Positions 48,701-57,123 of a DNA stretch of 64,000 bases are shown here, one piece after another (position 1 is the stretch's first letter; each line of letters starts with the position of its first letter). The DNA lies in contig NC_090254.1 in assembly GCF_037325665.1 (NCBI RefSeq), positions 23,604,833-23,668,832 of the forward strand. Reading direction: 5' to 3'. The notes beneath the pieces were generated by a model. It saw only the letters and a program-made list of their open reading frames with translations, searched no databases and was not told the origin of the DNA. The translations under genes and the position numbers were made by a program. This DNA is from Littorina saxatilis (lineage: Eukaryota; Mollusca; Gastropoda; Littorinimorpha; Littorinidae).

Positions 48701-51266
48701 GTACACATTCACCGAGACATAAAAGTCTGCCCGTGAGTACATCTGTCTCGTTGTCCGGTGTCAACCCCCCGTGAGTTCCGCTTGCTAAGAGCGATAGCCT
48801 CCGGGGAGTCGAACTTTCACCCCCCGGCCGTGGCGGGGGGGCTACTAGTTCCGGCCCAACTTGTTGTCCGGTGTTGACCCCCCGAGTTCCGCTTGCTAAG
48901 AGCGATAGCCTCGGGAAAGTCAAACTTTCACCCCCCAGCCGCGGCGGGGGGGCTACTAGTTCCGGCCCAACTTGTTGTCCGGTGTTGACCCCCCGAGTTC
49001 CGCTTGCTAAGAGCGATAGCCTCGGGAAAGTCAAACTTTCACCCCCCAGCCGCGGCGGGGGGGCTACTAGTTCCGGCCCAACTGGAACACTTTCACCAGA
49101 GAACCTGGCTACCGGTGAACCTGACTAACCTGTAGAGCGTGAACGCTCCTCGTATGAAGTAAACACACTCCTCTGCGTGCACGTCAGCCGAAGTGACTGT
49201 GCATGAAGGCGGAACCTCGATGCGTGACAACAAACTGCGTCGCCCACTCCCGCCGGGAGCGAGCGCAAACTCGACGAATGGCAACATGTTATACATTTGG
49301 GTCGAAAACATCTCAAAAAGGGAAGAAAAACTATCTTAAACACAAGTATTCTCTTTCCCACTGCGTTTGTCTTGGCTGAAGTAACCTAAATTTAACCTGC
49401 TTCAGCACGATTGGACTCATAGGGTCCAAAATTAACAGACATTCTTTCTTTCTTCTTTATATGGTGTTTAACGTCGTTTTCAACCATACAAGGTTATTTA
49501 ACAGACGTAATAGTTAGAGACTGAAATGGTAGTGCCTTTGCCTTTCTCTTTATGCGAAACGTAAAAGGAGAAACCTCAGCAGCTACTGACTAGTCTGTGG
49601 TTTCTAATTCTCCTTGTCAGCCATTGCTGACAAAAACCAGTCTGAGATATGATATTGATAAACAACAATCAGACCGAACAACGGAGAAAGAAAGAAACGC
49701 AAGCAAAAGCAAATAAATTAAAACGAGCTCACCCAAACTTGTGCATGAGAAGCAGGGACCTGTAGACGGGGTGAAACACTGTCCAGAAGACAGTAGGCTA
49801 AAAGCCTGCAGCGTAGTGTAAAAAGCGTCCGAGCTATCTGGTAGCTGAAGTAGGAGTGAGTTTCCAGCACGGCGGCGGTCGAGTCACGCGTGATAGGTCA
49901 CGTGACGGTATGACCTCGACTCTTGTATAGCTTGGGTTATAGGTCAATGCCGTTCTTTTTTAGGGGGTTGCTTCCCCTTTGGGGTGAAGCGTAGTTCAGT
50001 GTCCTAGCACTTTAACTGAAGTTAATGCTATCTATGTGAGTTGCGTAAGAATATGTAATTTAATTAGCTCCAGGGGCTTGCAACGTTGTACAATATATTA
50101 CCTTACTGGGAGAATGCAAGTTTCCAGTACAAAGGACTTAACATTTCTTACATACTGCTTAACTAAAATCTTTACAAAAATTGACTATATTCTATACAAA
50201 AAACACTTAGCAAGGGTAAAAGGAGAAACAGAATCCGTTAGTCGCCTCTTACGACATGCTGGGGAGCATCGGGTAAATTCTTCCCCCTAACCCGCGGGGG
50301 GTAGGACACTTACTTTTCCCAGGCATTCGCTTGCTTGGGTCTGGCACAAACATGGTGGCATCGACAGCATTTGGAATCACAGACACTTGATGAGGCAAGA
50401 TTTTTGATCGCAACACTGTGTTCTCTTTGCTGGAAGAATATATCAAGTAAGTTATTGCTTTCATTTCGTAAACTTACAACAAGACCACTTACACTTTTGA
50501 CCCACACCCACACACACACTCACATAATGCTGTATGTATTGAACTGTATACATTTATAAATTTCAGTATTACCTCCTTTGTACGATTTCAAACAATAACA
50601 TCAAATCTTGACAGAAAGGAAGTCTTAAAATAGATATTAACTTACACATTTCTATTGAGAGTAAATCTGAAAAACAGGATCTTTAAAGGGAGCAAGTCAT
50701 CAGACAGAGGGTCAACAACAAAAAAGCGTGTACACATGTACCTGGTGTGAGACACGCAGATGACATGAGAGACGTCAGCCAGTGAAAACTTGAGCACTTT
50801 ATTGGTCAGAATTGAACTAGCATCAGCAAAGCCGAACAGGGAATGATCTGTGAACACTGTCTTCAGCCCCATAGTGCGAGCATGGAACATTGCTTCATGG
50901 CCCAAGGTTGAGAAAGCCTGCAAAAAGATTAAACAGAATGCATGAAGTATACAGTGGCAACTACAAAGTACATTAATTCTTAATACTGCTGTCTTCATTA
51001 TCAGCAGAAATACTAAACAAAGTATGCCATCAAAGCTTGAAGACTGCATATGCCATGATGAATAAGGAGGAAATCTCCCTCAAGGGTTTGCTTGCTTCCC
51101 ATGGAAGAATTTGAAAATCTGCATTAAAATTTGAAGGAAATGTACCCAACATTAGCAAAAAATTTGGGATTTGACATCGGTGGGTTTTTGTCACTCCGCT
51201 GCAAAGTCCCATCCCCGGAAGGCACACAATTTCCACCCTGAGCATATTAGCAACATCTCTGTTTTG

Positions 51267-51302
<36 letters not shown>

Positions 51303-54300
51303 GGTTAAAAAACAAGCATTCTGCGATTTTGTTCATTCCACCTAAATTCACAAAACCAAAAAAGTAAAAGGTTTTAATTTCAATTATGATAACTAGAAAC
51401 TCCAGCAACTTTTGCTATGAAATAAGAAAAAAAACTTAAAGGTTAATTACACATTAACATGCTTCCATTTGAAGTTAATTGAAGCCCAACGGAGCGAAGC
51501 GACCGAGGGCTTCAATTAGACTTTGGTCGGGCGTCAATCCACGATGACGACCTCAAAGTTTCAAATGGAAGCATGTTAATGTTATTGTAATTCAATCTGA
51601 CGACGATCTCTTTCCTGCTTTCATGCGGTTGTAAACAGACAGAATTGGTTCGGTTCTGTTCACACACTACTTTCAGTCCACCTACCTGCAAGGGTCAAGT
51701 CCCAAGAAATATGTCTCTGTATTCCTATCTTATCACTCTGCTCCTGTTTTGTTTTCTTTCACATACATTTTCCCTTCTTTTTCGACGGGTTTCTGGACAG
51801 CAAACTCTAAAACAAATTCTTTTCATCACAAAAGCGGTCTTTGGAATTGACTGACCTAGTCCCGAAGAATTCATGCATCAACTTACGTCACGTATTCGAT
51901 GTCATCACTTTGCATAACTTATGGTCTCGGTATTTCGTTGGCCTTCATATTTCCTACTTGTATAATGACCCTCAAAGCTAACCGAGACTAATTGAATTTG
52001 TATCAATGGGGACAATGCGCCTCGCCAGCAGGTTGTTAATGGCTTTTTTAGTGAGTGTTCATCGACAATTAATGACCGGTAATTTTTAATGAGTTGGGGC
52101 ATTCTGACTAATCACAGGATCTGTTTCATTAAAACGGCATCTTGATTGAATTACAATTAATAATAACACATGTAAAAAAAATATTGACTGAAAATGCTCA
52201 GATTTTAGGCATCTTTCTTTTCTTTTTTATTTGGTGTTTAACGTCGTTTTCAACCGTTCAAGGTTATAGATTTTAGGCATGTAAAACACAATAGCAAAAG
52301 CTGCCATATAATGAAGCTGAGAAGTCATTATTATACTCATCAGCTAATTAGGTATGGTAAGGTAAAGTCATATACTTCTGTAAGGTTAACCTCATGGAAA
52401 TTCGGGTTGCTTACTCCCTGGGGCTAATGATATGCCATTCAGCAAGACGCTACCAATTTTTTTCTTTCTGTGTGTGTTTGTATGGTTTTCCAAACTCTGA
52501 GACTTTCACTCTGAACTTGGGCTCTTTATTGCATGCAAGTGAGCTGTCCACACAGGTGTTTTCAGACAGGAGAGTCTGCACAAAGTTGACTCAAGGAAAC
52601 AAACCCTCTGCCAAACCCGTATTTGAAACCATGTCGATAGCGACGAACTGTTGTCAAAGCCAGTACGCAAACAACAGATCGAGCCACATTCTGTATCTCC
52701 TGCTCACAAAATAATCCCCATGGACACTAGGTTCATACACAGCAGGGATAATGCTCACTTGAAACCAGAAAGCATGCCATTATCTAATGACATATTTGCA
52801 CTGTGGTTTTAGTCATGGGGAGCTTGCCACTGCAGATAGTGAGATACTTACAGAGTGTCCATGGACGATGGAGATTTTCTCGCGTATGAAGACAGATCGC
52901 ATGAGAGGTAGTGTGGTGAACAGACTTGGTAAAATGCATTGGTTGTAGAAAGGTGGTACTGGTAAATAATACACCTGTGAAACAAAATCACAACGGTCAA
53001 GCCGACATCCATGTGCAGTAAAACCCTTTTTTAAGACCCTATATCTCTGACGTAAGACTACCATGTCTGAGAACAACATTGCATTTCTATATCATGTACA
53101 AAGTATTTTGACAGAGTAATTAATAAAACACTTCCATCATTTGCAATCTGATTACATCCTCACAATTAATTGGATTTATCAGTTTTACAGAACTTGTATG
53201 AAATGATTCTTTTTTTTCCTCTCACAATTCACCACAATCTCTCACCTTCAAGCCATTGGCAAGGTATCTCACTCCACATCTGTCTCCATATTTGTGTGTT
53301 ACTATGACAACCTTGTGCCCTCTGTCAAGAAGGCAGCTTGAAAGCTGGTAGATGTGGCTTTCCACCCCGCCCATGTTAGGGTAGAAAAAGTCACATACCA
53401 TGCTGAAACAAAATTTGGTGTATAATGTATAATCTCACAAAGCTTCATCTAGATCAAAGCTAACATTTTGATTGTACTTTCATTCAAGTGAAACTAACTC
53501 ATACCAAAAAAATACTGTTGTATAAAGATTAAAGAGCTTTAACCATTTCCTCCAATGACTTAAATCAAATCGTTCGCCCGATCGCCAGGGGCAAGTAAAG
53601 AATCCGCCCGGCTGGCCAGTGAAAATTCTGGTCAAATGCAAAACTTTTGGTTGTTCAGTACTATCGAGTTTTAAAGCCATATAAACACTGTGAAGATGCA
53701 GGAACTTCTGTCTACAAAATCATCGCCATGCATGTTCTACTGAAACAAGAAGAGCAAACGCTCGATCGAGTCACTTTCGCAGTTCTGAATATTATATGAG
53801 GCATCAGATGGACAGGAAGAAATTGCTATTCACAACACAATACAGATGTAAATAATTTGATGTAAAGAATAATCCTATAAAGTTTGAATCAAATCCGATG
53901 AATAGTTTCAGAGATATGATATTTCAATTTTTTTCCTTCAAGACATACCTGTGACCTTGAAAAAGGTCAAAGGTCACCAAAGCAGACGTCAAAGTGTAGA
54001 GGTCACTGGGAGTCACGTTCACATAAAATTTGAGCCCGGTCACTTTTATAGTTTCCGAGAAAAGCCCAACGTTAAGTTGTGTGTTGCCGAACAGAAAAGG
54101 CTAGTTATCTCCCTTGTTTTTCTGATAACGTTCGTAAAAGGCTACAGATGTAAATACTTTGATGTAAAGAATAATCCTACAAAGTTTCAATCACATCCGA
54201 TGAACTTTGTCAAAGATATAAAATGTCTAATTTTTCCTTTGACGCTGACCTGTGACCTTGAAAAAGGTCAAAGGTCAACGAAACCATCGTTAAAGTGTAG

Positions 54301-56570
54301 AGGTCATTGAAGGTCACGACTAAACAAAATATGAGCCGGATCGCTTTGATAGTTTCCGAGAAAAGTCCAACGTTAAGGTGGTGTCTACGGACGGCCGGCC
54401 GGCCGGACAGACTAACACTGACCGATTACATAGAGTCACTTTTTCTCAAGTGACTCAACAAAAACGAGGCTCCTGTGCGTGTCACCACTGTTGTGTAAAG
54501 AAATCTAACAGTACCAGCAACACTCATAATTTGTTGTGTGGTATTTACCGGGCCAGTGACATTTTTGGCGAGCTAGTGACTTTTTAAATTACTCGCCCGG
54601 CTGGCGAGTTAAAATTTTGAGATTTGGCCATCCCTGCTTAATTAATTGCTACTGCCATGAGGTACTCACTTGGTAGAGATCGAGGGTGTGGCGTCATGAA
54701 AAATTAGAAAGTAATCAAGGTAATGTTGAACTTTAGTGTGTTAAATTCATAGCTCGTAATTCAGAGGCATTTAAGCCTCCAAATTTGTAGAACCTGTAAT
54801 TGTAATCATTTATAAGTCATTTTAGATCCCTTTGAAGTCACGGAATGAACTCCGATGAACTGTATGGTTGCATTTCATTTACATGCGTCAAAGAAGGAAT
54901 TATCGGTACAGGCGGACAGGGGAGGCGACTCCGGCGTGTAAATGATGTTCCTTGGTTGATCTTTCTTTCTTTATTTGGTGTTTAACGTCGTTTTCAACCG
55001 TTCAAGGTTATATCGCGACGGGGAAAGGGGGGAGATGGAATAGAGCCACTTGTTAATTGTTTCTTGTTCACAAAAGCACTAAGCAAAACATTGCTCCAGG
55101 GGCTTGCAACGTAGTACAATATATGACCTTACTGGGAGAAAGCAAGTTTCCAGTACAAAGGACATAACATTTCTTACATATTGCTTGACTAAAATCTTTA
55201 CAAACATTGACTATATTCTATACAAGAAACACTTAACAAGGGTAAAAGGAGAAACAGAATCCGTTAGTCGCCTCTTACGACATGCTGGGGAGCATCGGAT
55301 AAATTCTTCCCCCTAACCCGCGGGGGGATCCTTGGTTGATAATGTATGCCATTTTTGAGTCTTTTTCGCCTAGCAAACAACCAAATTAATTAATTATACT
55401 TAACATGGGTGAAAGCTATGAAAATTAAATTGACTGAAAATTTTTTGAGGCAGGGGTCCAGGGGCCGCCTAGGCCCTGGCGGGGTACGGGGCAGGGCCCC
55501 GTTAGGGGGTCCAGGGGGGCAACGCCCCCCGGCCGAAAACGAATTTTTGCATTATACATTGTGATTTTGTGGCCTTTCCTGGCAAAAAAATACACTTTTT
55601 GTCACTATCATGCAGGTCAAAAAAATACCTTCAGATTCTAATGATATGGTAAAAAGGGTAAACAAAATCAAAACAATTCACAGAAGTAATCATTTTTCTT
55701 TTGTATCTTTTCACACTTGCATCTTCCAACACAACGACACAATTGATAACAATTAACATTGACAACAGCCAATTACTAAATGAAATAGAAACTGAACAAC
55801 TGAAATAAAAGTTTGAAATATTTAATTATAAGAAGCAAACATTGCCAGACAGGCATTGAAATAAATGATGAAACAGAATCTCACACATGCAAACAGCATG
55901 ATGTAGCACTGCACAAAGTAGCAACTAAGCAGTAGCATCTCTTATAGTGCAAAGTTCTCAAGGAAAAGCACTTGAGTTTCAAGCACCAAACTTATCACAC
56001 ACAGTTTTAGTTTCATGAACTCCAACCAGTCCCATCGCCTTTGTTGGCTAGACCAGCATCAATAAGATCTGTCCATGCGTTTTCCGCAGAAATCATGTCA
56101 CCACTTCGTAATGCCTGCCAAAACGCGAGAACTTTTTTTTTACCGTGATGCAGAGCGAATCCGAAAGCGAAGAAACCTCACCTACGGGGTTTACCGCATA
56201 GCAGTTCAAAAACGCGTTCCGCTTAAAAAAAAATAAAAAAAAAAAAATAAAAAAAATATTTTTTTTAATTTTTTTTTTTTTAATAAAAATTGCGGATTGA
56301 CGGAATTTCCGTCAGACTTATTTTCAGATTGACGGATTTCAGTCAATTGACGGGCTACTTTCACCCATGACTTAAGTTTGGAGCTCAATCCCTCAATTAA
56401 TTTCACGACAAATGTTCTTTGGCTTGATTACAGGGACTTGTATCAAAAATTCGTAAAGAATGGCACTGGATTCTGAGCTATGAATTTAACACACTAAAGT
56501 TCAAGTAATCAGACCATGAAAAACAGGAAACAAACATTTTGTTTTTGCATTACCATATGCTGTGTTTCAT
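38349..56570 (-). CDS. PIGA: Phosphatidylinositol N-acetylglucosaminyltransferase subunit A
   Basis: Catalytic GT4-family subunit of the ER complex that adds GlcNAc to phosphatidylinositol, the first step of GPI-anchor synthesis. Twelve coding exons: 56554-56570, 53246-53402, 52852-52974, 50742-50917, 50314-50429, 42702-42809, 42120-42226, 41594-41676, 40949-41034, 40254-40437, 39184-39283, 38349-38459. All junctions are GT-AG with matching phases, giving 455 residues (human about 484). Hallmarks: [20 protein letters not shown] near the N-terminus, [42 protein letters not shown], the E-X7-E motif in [11 protein letters not shown], and a C-terminal membrane segment ([20 protein letters not shown]). 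The start is the ATG five codons before the first splice; an in-frame stop lies upstream and the joined HSICMVCDFF matches the family. Introns are full of mobile elements; the fifth is 7.5 kb. It looks functional. Confidence 0.96.
39001..39135. repeat. GT-rich microsatellite in the last PIGA intron
   Basis: Impure GT repeat with GCTT and CATGCA interruptions. Confidence 0.93.
39524..39914 (-). mobile_element. SINE-A in a PIGA intron
   Basis: Duplications GCTGTTGTTGCAA at 39511-39523 and 39915-39927. Near its head it has about 23 extra bases (TCGTCAAAACCAATATGGGA) absent from other copies. Same orientation as PIGA. Confidence 0.92.
40481..40664. mobile_element. Mariner-like MITE
   Basis: Ends TA-CAGTAGAACCC and GGAGAATCCACTG-TA, imperfect inverted repeats with TA target duplications. 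Interior 'cttttaagatcaccc' and 'aaatctgaaaaagc' blocks match 59618-60195. A long G tract fills its right part. In PIGA intron 9, next to exon 10. Confidence 0.7.
41201..41285. repeat. (GT)n microsatellite in a PIGA intron
   Basis: Pure GT repeat, continuing as impure GT to about 41430. Confidence 0.96.
42415..42697. repeat. Homopolymer and (CA)n cluster beside PIGA exon 6
   Basis: Poly-C/poly-A at 42421-42449, poly-G at 42586-42604, GT repeat, then (CA)n at 42655-42697 ending 5 bp from the exon 6 donor. Around 42540-42600 'tatgaacaggaaatgtgagac' is a fragment of the mariner-like MITE. Confidence 0.85.
43099..43982. mobile_element. TIR element with 6-bp duplication (CATGGG type), 884 bp
   Basis: TIR CAGACATGGGATTC and complement GAATCCCATGTCTG; CTATTT duplicated at 43093-43098 and 43983-43988. 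A GC-rich module with several palindromes (GGGTCCAGGGGCAACGCCCC) lies near the left end. No recognised transposase. In PIGA intron 5. Confidence 0.9.
44324..44517 (+). repeat. DIRS fossil, left inverted terminal repeat
   Basis: Runs as the reverse complement of 49850-50043 over about 194 bp with no difference noticed. Includes CACGTGACCTATCACGCG. Confidence 0.9.
44776..44876 (-). repeat. DIRS fossil, internal complementary region
   Basis: The first half is complementary to the outer left end (44281-44332) and the second half to the outer right end (about 50030-50066), joined back to back. This is the arrangement known from DIRS elements, where it is thought to template circularisation. Confidence 0.85.
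45365..45463 (-). mobile_element. SINE-B 3' fragment inside the DIRS fossil
   Basis: About 100 bp matching the tail half of SINE-B (GTTGCTTAACGTCCAGCCGA, CCACTTGTCAAGCGA). Confidence 0.8.
48750..49085. repeat. 111-bp tandem repeat, three copies, in the DIRS fossil
   Basis: TTGTCCGGTGTTGACCCCCC starts units at about 48751, 48864 and 48975. The units are GC-rich, with CCGCGGCGGGGGGGC. Located upstream of the gag-like region relative to the element's orientation. Confidence 0.88.
49441..49497 (-). mobile_element. 57-bp SINE-A tail insertion
   Basis: Only the last 57 bp of SINE-A, ending at AAGGTTAT, with exact duplications TTAACAGAC at 49432-49440 and 49498-49506. A complete but extremely truncated retroposition event, within the DIRS fossil. 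Confidence 0.88.
49850..50043 (-). repeat. DIRS fossil, right inverted terminal repeat
   Basis: Inverted partner of 44324-44517; the outer edge runs to about 50067 where SINE-A resumes. Confidence 0.9.
51268..51301. repeat. (TA)n microsatellite
   Basis: Pure TA repeat in PIGA intron 3. Confidence 0.96.
51440..52160. mobile_element. Possible foldback element in PIGA intron 3
   Basis: CATTAACATGCTTCCATTTGAA (51452 onward, two bases over a 20-mer core) recurs inverted at about 51560-51585, and 'ttgtaattcaatc' (51590) recurs inverted as 'gattgaattacaa' near 52143. The layout suggests arms around a unique centre; exact ends are not clear. Confidence 0.45.
52213..52267 (-). mobile_element. 55-bp SINE-A tail insertion
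   Basis: Only the SINE-A tail, again ending exactly at AAGGTTAT, with duplications AGATTTTAGGCAT at 52200-52212 and 52268-52280. In PIGA intron 3. Confidence 0.9.
52566..52725 (-). mobile_element. Old tRNA-derived SINE head fragment
   Basis: Diverged match to the head of the 59693-60067 copy: GAGAGTCTGCACAAAGTTGA, then weaker similarity through the tRNA-like part to GATCGAGCCACATTC. In PIGA intron 3. Confidence 0.65.
53745..54458 (+). mobile_element. Family Z copy Z3 in PIGA intron 1
   Basis: ACAAGAAGAGCAAACGCTCG start, GAGTCACTT hairpin end, CCGG tract. It has an extra related block near 53840-54010 repeating the 'gtgaccttgaaaaaggtcaaaggtc' region. Antisense to PIGA. Confidence 0.88.
54726..54756. 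repeat. Left arm of a 30-bp inverted repeat
   Basis: TTGAACTTTAGTGTGTTAAA and following bases match, inverted, 56475-56504. Weaker similarity continues some 50 bp inward. They may be the ends of an older element in PIGA intron 1 that now contains a SINE and a TIR element. Confidence 0.65.
54961..55328 (-). mobile_element. SINE-A in PIGA intron 1
   Basis: Duplications TCCTTGGTTGAT at 54949-54960 and 55329-55340; full length. Confidence 0.93.
55404..56369. mobile_element. TIR element with 6-bp duplication (CATGGG type), 966 bp
   Basis: TIR CATGGGTGAAAG with complement CTTTCACCCATG; ACTTAA duplicated at 55398-55403 and 56370-56375. TTGACTGAAA recurs in both subterminal regions. A GC-rich palindromic module lies at 55450-55540. 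In PIGA intron 1. Confidence 0.9.
56475..56504. repeat. Right arm of a 30-bp inverted repeat
   Basis: GAGCTATGAATTTAACACAC and following bases, the inverted partner of 54726-54756. It lies 49 bp from PIGA exon 1. Confidence 0.65.
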
Positions 56571-57123
56571 TTCGGTCAGGTGGTGCACTGCGCTTGTTCC
56601 GTTGAAGGCTCGCACCTGCTAAAGCGGACACTGACAGCCAGGTTTTGACATTTCTCATGGATTCCGCCTCTGGCTCTGTAAGTGTAACTTTTGTCGTTTT
56701 GAAAGAGTCGACAATTACCCTGCTTAAATCGTTTCTAGTCAAAAATGCGGTATAACATTCTTTAGCAAAGGTATTGACGAAAAAGAAAGGAATAACCCAC
56801 ACATGTTAGTGAATAAGTGTTCAAAACGTTAAATTGCAGGCTCTGCACCGCAGAACTGCAAAGTTTATAGTTTATCGTCTGGTACAATCATTTCAACAAG
56901 AGTAGCGTCCCTTCCCTGGGGAGAACTTGTTTCATACATGTAAGCTTAACAAGAAACTTAATAGTGCTAGTGATTGAGAGAGAAATAACGTTGATCTTGT
57001 AACAATTAGAGTAAGTTTGACATTTTCATAAAAGTCAATTATAATGATGAACGTAAGCATTTGTACTTTACAAAATTTCAGCAAGAACATACATGGATTA
57101 CTCCCTCTTCAAAATAAAGCAAG
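56571..57123. promoter_or_regulatory. Shared upstream region of PIGA and TRAPPC4
   Basis: 553 bp between divergent start codons with no recognised repeat. No clear TATA box was seen for either side. The TRAPPC4 start sits in CAAGATGGCGAT, which resembles a YY1-type start-site element. A bidirectional promoter is inferred from geometry only. Confidence 0.6.

Larger units (their letters stand above)
44280..50067 (-). mobile_element. DIRS-like tyrosine-recombinase retroelement, fossil
   Basis: A 5.8-kb element in reverse orientation inside the SINE-A copy, in PIGA intron 5. Parts seen: inverted terminal repeats, an internal complementary region near its 3' end, a gag-like region (about 47.6-48.7 kb), and a reverse transcriptase-RNase H region (about 46.3-47.5 kb) recognised by the RNase H block with SDN and GLADS-type motifs. 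Inverted rather than direct terminal repeats plus the internal complementary region are DIRS hallmarks. The recombinase part could not be identified with confidence. The coding regions are broken in many places. The terminal repeats are nearly identical, which suggests a fairly recent insertion, younger than the SINE it splits. Confidence 0.8.
44151..50302 (-). mobile_element. SINE-A split in two by a DIRS-like fossil
   Basis: Halves at about 44151-44279 (tail side) and 50068-50302 (head side). Duplications AGGACACTTACTTT flank the pair (from 44139 and from 50303). The right-hand duplication contains the PIGA exon 5 splice donor, so the donor sequence now exists twice. Same orientation as PIGA. 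Confidence 0.9.

Noticed and set aside
48026-48742. Serine-rich minus-strand frames as host genes
   Set aside because: They lie inside the DIRS-like fossil between its terminal repeats and fit a gag-like region of that element.
54671-54700. Candidate first PIGA exon ending CTACCAA|GTGAGT
   Set aside because: It joins in phase only without a start codon. The ATG-AAA-CAC exon at 56554-56570 gives an in-phase start and the conserved HSICMV join.
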